A stretch of DNA of 64,000 nucleotides from Ophiodon elongatus. Taxonomy: Eukaryota > Chordata > Actinopteri > Perciformes > Hexagrammidae. The number at the start of each line of letters is the position of its first letter. Within the stretch, counting starts at the first letter, position 1. The stretch is taken from the NCBI GenBank assembly GCA_016806645.1, contig JACSYO010000040.1, positions 988,501-1,052,500 of the forward strand, written 5' to 3'. Below the pieces are notes generated by a model. That model did no database searches. It was not told where the DNA came from and saw nothing but the letters and a program-made list of their open reading frames with translations. Both the position numbers and the translations under genes were made by a program. Of the stretch, positions 1 through 11,694 are shown one piece after another.

Positions 1-1929
1 GTGAATAGAAAACATTCAATCAAAATGCCACAGGCGACACCGCCGGCAGCCGAGAGCGGTGATTGAACAAGAAACCTAAGCGGGACATCCCACGCCGGTG
101 GCCTCGTTCCCGGGTGGGCGTTCCCCGGGTGACAGTCACACAAACAGGTCTGTCAGCGTGGTTCAGCTGAGCTCACAGTCTGCTGGAAGAACAAAACTGT
201 TTCTTTTAAACATATTTTCTCAGCCTGATGTCACCGATTGAATAACACAGCATTTCTTTCTGTGTGTGTTTGATACACATTCATCACATGTCTTTTCATG
301 CCGCAGCAATATCAGACGCTCAGTTCTCCAGAAACGAGGAAAGTCGGCGTGTGGAGGAAGACGGGGGTCGGATGGATCGGTCTGAAAACATGACTTATCC
401 CCCAGGAGGCCGACGTTCAATCAACTCAACACGACTTTACGTTGGATAATACGAGACTAACTTACGGGGCACGCTCACGTGCACTAAAGGCCCTTCACTC
501 TCTGTTCAGGTAGACATTACTCTGCGACATCTTTAGTTGTTTGCTGCTATACTAAAGCTCTGAATGTTAAACACAGCTCCTTCATCTAATGGAACATAAT
601 TTAAGTAACCCTAAACATATTATTTTGGCCCAAACCAGGATGTTTTCCTGACAATAACTAACTAGTTTTGTTTGAGTTCACAACGTTAACCACACGTTTA
701 ATACTGCGACCGCCCGACTATGAATGAAAAGTCGTGAATGAGAATTAATGAACCGCGAAGATCGCAGAAAGAGTAGACAGGACATGCTAAACGTCCTTGA
801 AACGGGAGTTCTATTGATTCTCTTTGCCATGAGTTCCCATTCATTTTCTTTATGATAACTTTGTGGTTTCATCACTGATATCTGATCAGATGTTCATCAG
901 CAACCAACACTGATGATCAGAAAGGGTTTAAAACAAACCTCCGCTCTCTTTCCGCTGCTCCCGTTATATCTCCGTCTTCAAAGCCAACGGACTCCATTGA
1001 CAACAAGAGTCATTTTACTTTGCACAGCCTACATAAACAACCCACTTCAAAAAATCTCAACTAACCCTTTCAGTTATTTCCTAACGTAGCACAGCTAATG
1101 CAGACTTGTGCTATAATTATTCATAATTACATTGATTAGCTTAGTGTGGGAAACTGTTCACAGCTGAGCGTTTCCATTTGAAAGCCCCAGAAAAGAACCC
1201 CGATGCATCAACCCTTTCTCTAGGTTGGAAACCACGGCGTCAGATCACAGGATGAAAACAGAGACTTGATGACTGATACCACTTCCAGCTGTGTGTGTTG
1301 CTCTCTGGATCTTTGGTGATTTCTCTCCCTGAAGATTGAATGTTACTGTGCAGGTTGAATAGATAAAGCTCTGAATAAAATGAGTTAATAAAATGCAATT
1401 TCACAGCGATTTCAGAGACACTGCAGATCATAAATTAGTGATTGTGAACGCCTAAAGAAAAAGTGAAAGTAAAAGTGAGAGAGCGAATACCCGGGAGCAT
1501 AAAAAGGCCCACTGCTTTAAAAAGAATTAAAAAGTAATTGATTTAGATCGTGTGATAGTGAAGGATTATGATGGCTATCAGCCGCTGCCATAAAGTCGAC
1601 CTGAAGTATTTAAAAATGTTTGGTCAAGTTATAAATGGGTAGAAGGAGGTTTGACAGAAGGGAATTGTATTGATATATATTGTACCAGAGTGGATCAATG
1701 CAATAAGCATGACAATCGAAAGAGATATTGTTGTATTCAAATATTCATGTAAAGAGGTTATGTTGTTTTATTCCGGCCTCATTATCTCTGAAGAGACGCC
1801 TGTCACTCTGCAGATGATTGCTGCTCCTCCAATGAAATGACATGTAATTCAAGTGATAGTGTGACGGACAGGAATATAAGTAGCATGCAGTTCTTAGCAT
1901 AAATAAGTCACGTTTGACGAAGGCGAGAC

Positions 1930-1930
<1 letters not shown>
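1..1930. other. single-copy non-coding sequence
   Basis: No exon-like open frame, RNA gene or repeat that I recognise. The stretch is AT-rich, and the short open frames are of random length with no family resemblance. Confidence 0.5.
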
Positions 1931-1931
<1 letters not shown>

Positions 1932-1986
<55 letters not shown>

Positions 1987-1995
1987 CATACATAT
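1932..1995. repeat. (TA)n microsatellite
   Basis: About 60 bases of alternating TA, interrupted near the end by TG and ACA steps. The sequence is self-complementary and can extrude as a hairpin. The tyrosine/isoleucine open frames on the minus strand here are products of the repeat. Confidence 0.97.
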
Positions 1996-2112
1996 AGATT
2001 CACCATATCTTTGCAGATGCACACACTTTTTTTCTCCTATAAGCCCCTGACAGGCAAATGAGTGGTGTAAACTCAAACGGTATTGATTATGAGTTTTGTT
2101 ATTGCCTCCAGC

Positions 2113-2213
2113 AAAAATAGCCAGGAGGATGTTCTTCCCTGGGATTATGGCTATGATGTTGGTGCAGCACCAAAGCGCCCATAATCACCGAGAACATCCT
2201 GAAGGTTATTGCA
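2113..2213. repeat. imperfect inverted repeat (hairpin)
   Basis: The left arm around 2126-2150 contains AGGATGTTCT and GATTATGG. The right arm around 2179-2200 contains their complements CCATAATC and AGAACATCCT. The pairing continues outward more weakly to about 2113 and 2213. The loop is about 28 bases. It may be a decayed MITE or a fortuitous hairpin; no miRNA family is recognised. Confidence 0.5.
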
Positions 2214-2506
2214 GCTTTAATACAATGGCTGCTGAAGTCTGGGTGCACTCTTGAGAAGTTTTCTCCCAAGTGGTAAACATTTAAAAAGAATTATTAAAAA
2301 GTAAATGTCTCATGAATATAGGTTATCTTGCAGGGAGTCAGAGAGCACGTTCAAAATGTGTTTCTCTGAGTGTCTTGCTTTAAAAATGAGAAATGCTTTA
2401 AATTTGAATCTGATCAGTGTCAAAATATGCATTTTCTGTGAATATAAAGACAATATTTAAGGATGAACAGCACAAAATGTTAAGTGAGACAGACTTGGTT
2501 CATAAT

Positions 2507-2762
2507 TTAAGGGCACATATCAAGGAAAACACACTTTCTTGCAAGCCAATCAGAGCAGACTGTTTTTTTTCGGGACGGGGAGTCTTAAAGAGACAGGCGC
2601 TAAAACGAAGCGTTTCAAACAGAGGGTGAATACAGGTATATTCAGGCGGACAGTATGAGAAAAATAAAGAGTTTTTTGAACATTTAAACATGTAAACATG
2701 TTCTAGTAGAAACCCCAAATAAAAGTATGAACCTGAAAATGAGTATGATATGTCTCCTTTAA
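2507..2762. mobile_element. TTAA-flanked non-autonomous DNA transposon (MITE), piggyBac-like
   Basis: A 256-bp block is bounded by TTAA on both sides (2507-2510 and 2759-2762). Its ends form imperfect terminal inverted repeats: TTAA-GGGCACATATCA on the left, and TTAA-AGGAGACATATCA when the right end is read in reverse. The interior (AATCAGAGCAGACTG, CATGTAAACATGTTCTAGTAG) matches a high-copy fish repeat I recognise. It has no transposase coding capacity, so it would depend on a protein supplied in trans. The piggyBac assignment rests on the TTAA target site and is inferred. Confidence 0.75.
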
Positions 2763-3288
2763 CTTTATTACATACATATGCATTTTTTTTCGGTCTTCCA
2801 AGCGCATGTTGTAGCAAATTTGATAAAGAGTAGAAAACAATTCCTATATGATGAGATAGATAATTTTGACAGACGAATCTGAAGTTTTCTTCTACGCTTG
2901 CCAGTTCAGGAGTTCTGATAAAAACAGTGCTTTCTAAATGACCACATGGTGGCGCTACCTGCTCCAAATCAGTAGCATTTGCCAACTATTGTATGTAATG
3001 GGAATACAGACAAACTGCATGGACAAACAGGAACAGTGGCCACAAGTTGAAACTAAGCAAAATCCCTCTTGGCTGTGAACACTGAATGGTGCAGTCTGTG
3101 AAAACTTTAGATTTAAACTAAAAGATTTCCCCCTGAAAAGCATTTGATCATTCTGGGCTCTCAGAAGTTGTTTTGAAGATACAACCTGCTGCTGGACAAC
3201 AGGTGAGAGCAGTATTGATTCTGAAGTTTGCATCGGAAACATTATGTCCCCAAATCATGGAGGAACATGAGGAGTGCTGAGGTCACAA
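2763..3288. other. unassigned non-coding sequence
   Basis: Between the MITE and the motif array. It contains ATGGTGGCGCTA near 2945, a short motif often seen inside fish repeats, but no element boundaries could be drawn. Confidence 0.4.
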
Positions 3289-3647
3289 ACCCTGGTGGTC
3301 AGGAGAGAGAATGCAGCTTTAACACGTGAAGCTTTGACTTCTATACAACCAGAGGAGTCGCCCCCTGGTGGTCAGGAGAGAGAATGCAGCTTTAACACAT
3401 GAAGCTTTGACTTCTATACAACCAGAGGAGTCGCCCCCTGGTGGTCAGGAGAGAGAATGCAGCTTTAACACATGAAGCTTTGACTTCTATACAACCAGAG
3501 GAGTCGCCCCCTGGTGGTCAGGAGAGAGAATGCAGCTTTAACACATGAAGCTTTGACTTCTATACAACCAGAGGAGTCGCCCCCTGGTGGTCAGGAGAGA
3601 GAATGCAGCTTTAAGACATGAAGCATTGGCTTCAGTCGGCAGAACCC
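3289..3647 (+). repeat. motif-repeat locus A: 73-bp tandem array with five CTCF-like cores
   Basis: The unit is repeated with an exact 73-bp period: CCCCCTGGTGG starts at 3361, 3434, 3507 and 3580, and a slightly shortened first copy lies at 3292-3300. On the minus strand each reads CCACCAGGGGGCG, matching 13 of the 14 positions of the CTCF core CCASYAGRKGGCRS. The array ends in GAAGCATTGGCTTCAGTCGGCAG, which is the terminal region of the larger dispersed repeat seen at 13.5 kb in the opposite orientation. Only the array and one terminus survive here. Period and motifs are seen directly; CTCF binding is inferred. Confidence 0.85.
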
Positions 3648-4374
3648 ATCTCACACATCATTACGGTGTAATTAAGTTACTTCAAAGTTCTTTTTCCTGA
3701 AGTGTTTTCATTATTTTGTCCACCCAACGTGTGCATCAGCATGCTGTTTCCTTGGCACAGCGATATGGAGCAGGACTGAGGTTTTGGAGCAGCGTGCAGA
3801 GCGAGCCGTGCCCGTCGGGTTTGGTTTTCTTGCTGGATCTCTCTGCTCCCCGCTGAGGCTGTTCTGGTGAGAAAAAAAAGAGTCTCTGAACTGGGTCACA
3901 GCTGTGCTGCACACAGTGGCACCGTGGCACATTTCTCTGTGAGTGAGGACTATCTGAAGGCCGGGGGAGAAAATGAGCGTGCTTGTTAAACTGCCCCCCC
4001 TCCAAGTAAGATGAGAAGAGCGAGAAGCCAGAGCAATAAATCATTAATCCACCATAAAGGGGCTGGGGGAAGGAAAGGAAACGTCTCTCGGTCTTTTAAT
4101 GCAGCTTGTACCTCTGCCACCTCGGCATGGCCCTCTGGAGATAAACAAGTACACACAGTCGAGAAACAAGGAATAAAAACAAAACATGTCTTTGAAACGT
4201 CCTCGATGGCTCTCCAGGAGAGGGCAAAGGCAAAGCTCAGCTCCGTGGGTCTCCTCACTCCTCACTGGAAGCAGCAGTCAAAACTTCTGCTGCTCAACTC
4301 TCACTCTTATTATTGTAAAATCGTCAAAATACATAATGCAAACTAAAACATTCCAAAGTGTATTCGAGATTTAA
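3648..4374. other. single-copy non-coding sequence
   Basis: Overlapping short open frames lie on both strands around 3.7-4.3 kb. None resembles a known protein and no paired splice sites stand out. It is probably unique intergenic or intronic DNA. Confidence 0.45.
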
Positions 4375-4660
4375 TAATTTATACGTGCAAAGCTAATAAG
4401 TTTAATTCCCTCCCAGACCTGGCATTAAATGACTCTGTCTTGCCCTCAATTACCGCCGAGAGCAAAGATCACCGGATCGGAGCCGAAATAACGCAGATGC
4501 CCAAGTTATGAATTTGTATAATCTATAACTCTGTTGGCCCAGATTGTCATTAAGACACGCTCTTATGCACTCATTGTATTAATGGCTAAATTGAAAGCAT
4601 GACCACGTAGCCGCAAAGGTTTTTAAGCAATCTTCACGATCAGCATTAATGTGGGGTCTG
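4375..4660. promoter_or_regulatory. candidate conserved non-coding element
   Basis: Repeat-free and rich in homeodomain-type ATTA/TAAT cores (TTTAATAATT, GCTAATAAG, GCATTAATG, TGTATTAATGG). Such composition is typical of developmental enhancers in fish gene deserts. Conservation cannot be tested here, so this is a guess from composition. Confidence 0.25.
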
Positions 4661-5879
4661 AGGAGGTCAGGTCTTAAAGGTTTTAAAGCCAAGTTGAAGA
4701 TTTGAGTGGAAGGAAATCATTTTCCCTCCCCGCAGACAGGAAGTAGCAGATGTCATTGAGGAAAAAAAGGAAGAAAATACCAAAACATGTTTTTCCTACT
4801 TATGTTTTCTTTTTCAAACGCATCCGTGATTTTGCCCCGGTTACTCTTTTTTTTAATTTATTCATTTATTCATATGCTATTTTTTTTTTTATGTTTGTGT
4901 GGAACCCAGGAAGTGTAGGTATAACGCGTGGAGTAGCCTCTGGCATTTTCCTTTAAAACAAACAAACAAACACATACGAGCTCACATGAGCTCGGACACT
5001 TGAAGGTGCGAGAAAACAAAAGATTCAACGGGAAGAAACATTTGTGTCGAGAAGAAGAATTACATTAGTTAATTTTGGAAAATAGGAACGTATCCCGACA
5101 CGTTCACACTTCTGTAAATTGAAAGCTACTTGTTCTTGTTAACTACAAACTTCATGGTTTGGTTGAAATAAGTTACACTTTTTAAGTTATGGACATGAAC
5201 TAAAATGAGTGAACGGGGAATTTTGGTTTCCGTCTCTTGTTGCGAGCCCTGATTCGACCCCTCCGTTCACCCCAACCTCCTCCGAACTTCCACAAACTAC
5301 GACAAGAAACCTATTTGTGATATGCTTAAAACAATCTGGGAAAAGTTTCCCTCAAAAATGTAATTGAAAGTGCAGTTTTGTTGCACGGGAAGATCCTTTT
5401 AGTGGTTATTCTGTTTCTCCATCACTCACTAACTTAGTGCAGAGATGTTGGAGGAACACAGCGGAGTGAGATGAGTTCGGAGGACCAGGAGGCTTCTATT
5501 TTTACACGCCGTTCTATTGCGAGGGCTTACATGATGTCCTTCTGAATGGAGGTCAGGTCCTCTGCTCACAGACGGGCTCTTTGTTTAACTGCTGAATTAA
5601 AAGAGCTGGATGGGCTGGCGTTGTGCGACAGGTCTGGAAATGAACAACCTTTTCTTCCACACGAACTTGAGCTCATTCAGAGCACTTTGTGTTCAGTCCG
5701 GTTGTTCTGGAGGAAGGACTCTTGGTTTTCTTGTTGCTTATGTCATAAAGTTGTTTATGTGGAGATATCCAGATGTCAGAAATTACAGGTACTGTTGGAA
5801 ATATTATAATTGTGCTTGCAAATTGGGGACGGCATTATATTTTGAACAAAATAATCCTTAAACGTGGTCTCTCATTACG
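4661..5879. other. single-copy non-coding sequence with a repeat relic
   Basis: Includes a short (AAAC)n run near 4960. A segment at about 5347-5380 (GTTTCCCTC, ATGTAATTGAAAGTGCAGTTTT) closely resembles the right arm and flank of the hairpin at 8633-8676, so a small dispersed repeat is present at both places. No gene is seen. Confidence 0.45.
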
Positions 5880-6135
5880 GCCTCTCCATCGTCCATCCTC
5901 CGATGCCTCAGCTGTCGCCTGCAATCGCCAGCTAATTGTAGCACCACCTCGCTGCTGTTAGCCGGCCATGGCCGGGCTCGCCATTAGCTGATTACTGCCC
6001 ACCCACCATCTTATTAATGTAAATCCCTGAAAGAAAAATATGGCCGAGGCACAACATTTATTTTGCAGGCTATTCGCACACGGCACACAGTCTCAGTTGG
6101 CTCCGCTGCGTTATAGAGATTTTTAATGAGTCTTA
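5880..6135. promoter_or_regulatory. candidate conserved non-coding element
   Basis: A mixed-composition block with paired GCTAATTG and CATTAGCTGATTA motifs, a GCCGGCCATGGCC palindrome and TTATTAATG. It has no repeat character. Homeodomain-type sites close to a GC-rich core suggest an enhancer, but this is inferred from composition alone. Confidence 0.25.
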
Positions 6136-7718
6136 ACCAACCACCAAAGACGACGATTTATTATTCCATCCTGCCGCCCGCTTGAATGAAAATAAATAAG
6201 CAAATAAATGATAAGAGGGAAAAAAAAGCAGGAGGAGGCGCCTGCTGAGGTGAAAATGCTGCATTTTAATTTACTGTTCAGGGAACAGAGGTAATCCATC
6301 TATGTTTGTATCTCAACAAATATAATTTAGACCCTGTGCTGCACGAGGTGACATACAATCCTCTTTCCTTTGTTGACTCTTTTGTTATAAATTAATCTGT
6401 GAGCTCGTCCCATCTCTCATCATGAGACCTCAGAGATATTGTCTGACTGCCACTATACTGCATCCTGAGCAAAAAGGGAATTATAATTGATAACAGGCCA
6501 CCGTTATTGATTCATACAGAAGAAATGTCTTGTTATCATATCTGAACAGGCTGCCTGTGACTTATTTCTACATGTCCCGGTTCATCATTTGTATTTCTAA
6601 AGCGACTCATTACAATTAAAATGCATTCAGACTGCAGTATTGCAACAATGCAGCGAATGCAAATTTCTGCAAACACCCATTTACCGACTTTGTGTTTTTG
6701 GCCACAAACGCTCCATGCTGCTTTCCCCCATTAAAGCCGGAGAAGATGTCACCTCTTGGTCTGCAGCCGAAGCGAAGCCCTCTCGTGCTGCTTGGGCGCC
6801 TGCCAATACGTCCTCATTTTGGGGAATCGTCTGGGCTGATGAATGGCCACGCTCTCTATCACCATAACTAGCAGAGTGCCGGTCGCGCATAAGGTCGACG
6901 GAGAGGAGCTCAATCTGGTGTGACAAACTTACGCCTTTGTTTGGGACAGTGGGACGAGAGCCAAATCCCAGCATCACCAGTGCTGAATCCCTCCCTGCTG
7001 CATCCTAACTGGGTTCCGTCCCACTAACAATTTGAACTGATTTGCAGCAATGCTCTCCCTCTCCTCCGTCCCAAAAACAAAGTATGGCGCGAAGGATTGG
7101 GGATGTTTCTAGGTCTTGAACCTTGAATCGATATTGAATCAATACAGCGAGCTCTATTGTCTCCCTGTGTGAAAGCTGGCTGTCTTCTGCAGAGGTGTCT
7201 GGGCTTTATCAGCCTGCAGCAATCCGCCGGTCAAACTAGGAGCGATGTCCGCTTAATTAGCTTTTTCGTAATAAATTAATTTGACCTTCCTAAAATAGAA
7301 CATGCTCAGCGATATATCTCGTGTTTAACATAATCCAAAACAATTCCAGTGCCAGAGTCCAATTATTTTTAATATTACCTTAACCTTTACTATGGGTGAA
7401 GGATTTTTCCACTTCAGACAGAGCCATAGGGGGGTATTTGGGCCAGGGTATTCCTGCGGAGGGGGGGTAGTAACCTCTGTAGTCAAAATGGGCTAAATCT
7501 GGCGACATGTTAATTTTGGACTCTCCCCTTGTCTACTGGATGGGGTTGATTAATGCGGCTCCTTGTCACAGCGAGCTGGCAGAACCAGGACAGAGTTCCA
7601 ACCTGTCCTCCATTCTCCATCCACTGCCAGTTTATGGCTCTGCAGTCACCATGACAACACAAACAAAATGATGAATGGACACCTGGATTGTTGAATGCAT
7701 TGTGTAGAGAAACACTAA
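6136..7718. other. single-copy non-coding sequence
   Basis: Alternates AT-rich stretches with GC-balanced blocks (6700-7000). No repeat family is recognised. The short open frames show no domain. Confidence 0.45.
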
Positions 7719-8110
7719 GAGGCCGTGTCCACCAAAGTGTTTTTCTTTCCCCCAGTTTAAAACGACAGGTTCTCCTTTGAAAACGTCCAGTTGGGAGTGC
7801 TTCAGAGCACTTTGGAGGCGGTGCTGGCTTTTTTTTAGTTTTTTTTTTACCCGAGACGCGTCGGTCGTGTTTGGTTGCTATGATACGGAATATCCAAGGG
7901 AGTAGAAATGTCGGTGCAAGGTAGAGTGCTTGCTCTGCATGAAGCACGCAGGGAGAGTGGACTGACCTGCCGGCCAATGTGGCTACTTTTGTGGGCAAGG
8001 AAACATCTCGGCGAGTACCTTTCGAGGGCAAGTTCAGATTCAGATCATCGTCATCGTCCCACATGAGGACATTTGTTTGGTCCAGTGCTTCAGACAGGAG
8101 GACACCACGA
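7719..8110 (-). mobile_element. possible degraded DNA-transposon fragment
   Basis: The sequence AGGCCGTGTCCACCAAAGTG at 7720-7739 resembles the terminus of a common fish MITE. It is followed by GCGGTGCTGGC and poly(T)/CG-rich DNA. No matching opposite terminus was found. The minus-strand open frame starting with a run of Asp codons near 8064 has no recognised domain. Low-confidence assignment. Confidence 0.25.
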
Positions 8111-8529
8111 AGTCCACAGTGAAATCAATTAAATCAACAGCATAACGTGTAAAATCAGACCACAAAAAACACATTTGATGACGTCATTTGCCCCGCCTAC
8201 TCTGTGACAGCTGGTTAAAAAATGAGCATTTTAACCAAAGATCCTTTTTCAACTCTTGGCAAACAGAATAAGAGTGGCGCAGAGTAGACAGCCGTCATGC
8301 TGATAGTATTTGTACGGCAGAAATACTTAACGCTCCGATACCCTGGCCTCGGGGGGATGCTTCGGTGGACATGGCTCCTAAATGCTGCACCAAAGAAAGA
8401 GCTGTAGAAGATGGAGGTTTGCTTATTAAAACAAATCATTGTAATCGTGGGAAAATCATAGAAACAATTGCAGACAAAATTATTATTTATAGTATTCAGA
8501 TGCAGCTAATAATCTTTTCTGATCTACAT

Positions 8530-8592
8530 ATATTTGTTTTCTGTGTGAGAGCTGAGGTAGCTCAGAACAGCCTCGTCTCCTAAAAGCTACAT
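8530..8592 (+). mobile_element. tRNA-like SINE fragment, copy 1
   Basis: GTGTGAGAGCTGAGGTAGCTCAGAA contains a Pol III A-box-like TAGCTCAGAA. The same sequence recurs at 9119-9145 and, inverted, at 19158-19185. The three related copies indicate a dispersed tRNA-derived repeat rather than a working tRNA gene. No intact B box is seen. Confidence 0.4.
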
Positions 8593-8632
8593 TCCCATCG
8601 ACTGTGTTGTCAACGTAACTGACTGCGTTGTC

Positions 8633-8676
8633 AATTACATTTCGAGGGAAATAAATGTTTCCCTCGAAATGTAATT
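8633..8676. repeat. perfect 19-bp inverted repeat with 6-base loop
   Basis: The left arm at 8633-8651 (AATTACATTTCGAGGGAAA) is the exact reverse complement of the right arm at 8658-8676. The loop is TAAATG. A relative of the right arm and its downstream flank occurs near 5347-5380. It can form a stable hairpin or cruciform and may be the tip of a self-inverted mobile-element end. Confidence 0.9.
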
Positions 8677-8724
8677 AAGAGTGCAGTTTATTTTTTAAAT
8701 TTATTTCTTTAAGAGACATGGTTG

Positions 8725-8830
8725 GTATAAAAGCCCCGATAGCTCAACTAGTTAAGAAGCAGAAGAAAAAGGTTTAGTATCAGAAAGGTTATCGGGTCAA
8801 CTTTGTCTGAATCCTTAAATATGTATCTTC
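8725..8830 (+). other. weak tRNA-like segment
   Basis: GCCCCGATAGCTCAACTAGTTAAGAAG resembles a tRNA 5' end and D arm (A box). Further on, GGTTATCGGGTCAAC is only a poor B box. No cloverleaf can be drawn with confidence. It is probably tRNA-derived SINE debris. Confidence 0.25.
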
Positions 8831-8937
8831 TACTAATGTATTCATTTAGTCAAATACCGTATTTGATTTATTTTTCTCCAGTGCTTCTAGAAGTTCAAAC
8901 AGACTAAGTTTTACACCAGGATTAAAGCAAAAAAACA

Positions 8938-9040
8938 CCTCTTTTTTTTTGTCCAGCGAGGATTTGATCCTTGTTTCTTAAAAACTTTGGACTCCAGAAG
9001 CTACAGACTTGACAACTCAACTCTCTTGGTTGCTGAAAAA
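8938..9040 (-). other. weak tRNA-like segment, minus strand
   Basis: Read on the minus strand the segment ends with GGATCAAATCCTCGCTGG, resembling a tRNA T arm (B box). It is preceded by an anticodon-like region without a full cloverleaf. It fits the cluster of tRNA-derived fragments from 8.5 to 9.2 kb. Confidence 0.25.
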
Positions 9041-9109
9041 ACTAAAAAACATAACGTTGTCTTGTTAATTCGGATCCAGCAGACTTTCTGAACTCTGAAC
9101 TATATGATT

Positions 9110-9215
9110 ATTCTCCGTGTGAGAGCTGATATAGCTCAGAAAGGCCCACGGAGACTTCAGCTTTTAAAGATAGACCTTCAGTGACAAAGGTTGTTGGTTC
9201 TTCTGCACTCTTCTT
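9110..9215 (+). mobile_element. tRNA-like SINE fragment, copy 2
   Basis: Has GTGTGAGAGCTGATATAGCTCAGAAAGG (A-box-like), with a degenerate B-box-like GTTGTTGGTTCTTC about 65 bases later. It shares its head with the copies at 8.53 kb and 19.16 kb. Box spacing is in the range for a tRNA-derived Pol III promoter, but decay is evident. Confidence 0.45.
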
Positions 9216-9220
9216 GTAAA

Positions 9221-10290
9221 CACAACCCTGTTGATTGGCAGCAGTACTACACACTGAAATGTGCCAAGAATTACTCACCTACTAAAAAGGTTGAGTATTA
9301 ATGGCTTTATTATGAGTTGTTTTTAGCCGAGAGGCCATCCATCCATCTGTTGATGGAACTAAACACTAAAGGTCGACCTCTTCAGTTATTTTTTATTTTA
9401 TTACATAACAAATGGAGACATTAATTGAATTAATTTGATGTACTTTAACATTAAATGTAACTTCTGACCTGCACTTAAAATAGACTGGAATGCAGGTACT
9501 GCAAAAAGTAGCAAAATCTCTCGTGGTGCCTTTTCTTATCCGACTCAAATGTGGTCTGTAATTCTGCTTGCTCCACAGAGCCACAGTGCAGCTTACACAA
9601 TGTATTATGTGAGGAGAATAAACAGTGCAGCCCCAAGACAGCAGTTAGAGGACTAGCACAATGCTAACAAACCGCAGGTAAACACAGGCCTGCCTGCGTG
9701 AGCACCTGCTCATAGAGATTAATGTGGGCACCGGGGCCAGTGAAAACATCATTATCATTCAGTCTTATTTAGTTGGCTCTGCGATACAAGGTCGGGCCAG
9801 ATGTTCTGGCCAGAAAGCAGCTCATCAATAGTGCTGCATTCTCATTACTAGGCAGGAATGTGTTGCACGCACACAGATATACACATATACACAGCCATCC
9901 TCGGCTGGTATTAAAAGTATTGTCGATTAGTTTGTATTTTCGAGCGTTTGTACAATATTTGACAAACCTGCTTGGATGAATCATCTAAATCTAATTAGCC
10001 AACTTTAGTCCTGTTTTCAGAGGAAACAGCTGCTCCGGTCATTGTGGATGATTGCTTTTGTCAAAACAAAGTGAGACCAATAATTTAACTAATTTGTTAC
10101 TCAAATTCTCACCGTGTAACAGTAACAATGTCTGGTTTGAGTGAGGAATGCACGACACGGTCTCACGGCAGTGCGTCACCAAACAGTCAATAATCGGTTT
10201 TGTGTACAGGGACACGAATTGTCCATATTTTCACTTGGAACGACTTCTTTTTGGGACGACATTACATTAAATACTAAAGTTTTAGGTTAG
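9221..10290. other. single-copy non-coding sequence
   Basis: AT-rich. Nothing is recognised as a gene or repeat. Confidence 0.45.
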
Positions 10291-10500
10291 GCTTAAAATA
10301 ACTACGTACAGTACAGTTAGGTTTAGGCAACAGACGCATAAAACCACAACGCAGACTTGAACACCACGGTCTCGTGGTTCATAGTCCTGTGTTTGTTGGG
10401 CCCATCCACCTCCACTTCCCCTCCTGCCCACCAAAACTGGTCTTTATGGATATTAAATAATATGCCACTTGCTCTGACTGTTGCTTAGTCACATGGATGC
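10291..10500 (+). mobile_element. dispersed repeat family Y (TTAGGTTTAGGCAAC ... GTCCTGTGTTTGTT), copy
   Basis: Carries the hallmarks of a high-copy fish repeat: GTTAGGTTTAGGCAACA, then GGTCTCGTGGTTCATAGTCC, TGTGTTTGTTGGGCCCATCCACCTCC, and CACTTGCTCTGACTGTT. Related segments occur at 14.1, 17.3, 21.2 (inverted), 29.4, 33.7, 37.8, 44.6, 54.5 and 60.8 kb. No coding capacity. Class unresolved; probably a non-autonomous DNA element. Confidence 0.65.
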
Positions 10501-10599
10501 ATTTAATTTGTGTGTCCATCATGAAATAAGGATTCAATTTCCATTGGCATTATTTTTTTCCTGATCGACACACAAAAAAAAAGAGTCCTGATATGATAC

Positions 10600-10695
10600 T
10601 GGGCCGGGATGCACTGATCCAACTTTTTCAGTCCTGATACCAATACCTGGCCTTTGGGTATTGACCGATAGAATATAATCTAATATTTTGATTTA
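10600..10695 (+). mobile_element. fragment of a GGGATGCACTGATCC-type fish repeat
   Basis: GGGATGCACTGATCCAAC, CAGTCCTGATACCAATACC and TTTGGGTATTGACCGATA resemble the terminus of a common fish DNA-transposon-derived repeat. Only one end of about 95 bp is present. Confidence 0.5.
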
Positions 10696-10699
10696 ATGG

Positions 10700-11690
10700 C
10701 CTCTAAAAGAACACATTTCAGCTCAATCAAAGGCTTCTATTAGTTTCTCCAGGCGATTCGGTGCTTTGAGTTAAAAACGAGTTTTATGATAATTCAGCCC
10801 CATGCTATTTTTATAAACAGCATGAAAAAATAAGTATTACAGATGTGACTTGTATGAAGTGGTAAATCACTGCCAGTCGTAGAGCTCTTAATCAACTCAC
10901 TGACTAGCAAGTTAATTGAGAGGCTGAGGAAGAGTTACAGTGGGTTTGTGTGTGGAATAAAAACTAGCTTTCCTCCAAATGCTAAATAAGTCAGGTATTG
11001 CAGAGTCAATTCATCCGAAACACAAATAAATAAAAATGTTGTTAATGAAAGACGTTCCTCTTGAGGTTTTTGTTTAATTTTTCAATGCATTTAATACCAC
11101 AAATGAAATGTCCTTCATTCTACTGAGGGGGAGCTAGAAATCTCATTGGAAGATATCTTAAAACCAAATAAACATGAAACCATCCCCATGGCTAAATGTC
11201 TTTTCCCCCCTGATAGGCTTTTCTTGTTGTCACATTTACAACACCAGCTTCCAGAAATGCAATTAAAAGTTCAAATCTGCAGTGCATTCAAACAGTAAAG
11301 TTTTAGAATATACATGATGTTCATTACGATGGATTAACATTTTCACCCAAGCATTTTGTCTCTTCTACTTGAGTTACATGTCGTAGCAGAATGAATGGAA
11401 ACCAATGGCTGAAGGGACAAAAGACACTTTAAAAAAATCTAAACTCTGATGTTAGTGTGCTCAATTACAGGTGAAAAAGGGGCAGAGTTTAAGTGAAATC
11501 TCATTTCTTGGACTGGGATTGTGTAGATTTATATGTTAGATATTATATGCATAGATGAGCCTTTGGCGCCTATAAATTAGTTTTATTGCAAATCACAGTG
11601 GTAAATTACAATTTACCAGCACACCCATCATTAAGACCCCGAAGCATCAAAGAGCTGCTGCAAACAAATTAGTGAAGTCAGGATGCATAT
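10700..11690. other. single-copy non-coding sequence
   Basis: AT-rich with no recognised feature. Confidence 0.4.
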
Positions 11691-11694
11691 AGAA

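Noticed and set aside
2500..2985. A 161-codon minus-strand frame
   Set aside because: Half lies inside the TTAA MITE and the rest in unrelated flank.
7510..8064. A 184-codon minus-strand frame beginning Met-Trp-Asp-Asp-Asp-Asp-Asp as a transposase start
   Set aside because: No transposase motif, low-complexity Lys/Pro segment, and no matching element ends; kept only as a weak transposon fragment.
8725..9215. Functional tRNA genes
   Set aside because: A-box-like sequences are present but no complete cloverleaf, good B box or T-run terminator at proper spacing could be drawn.
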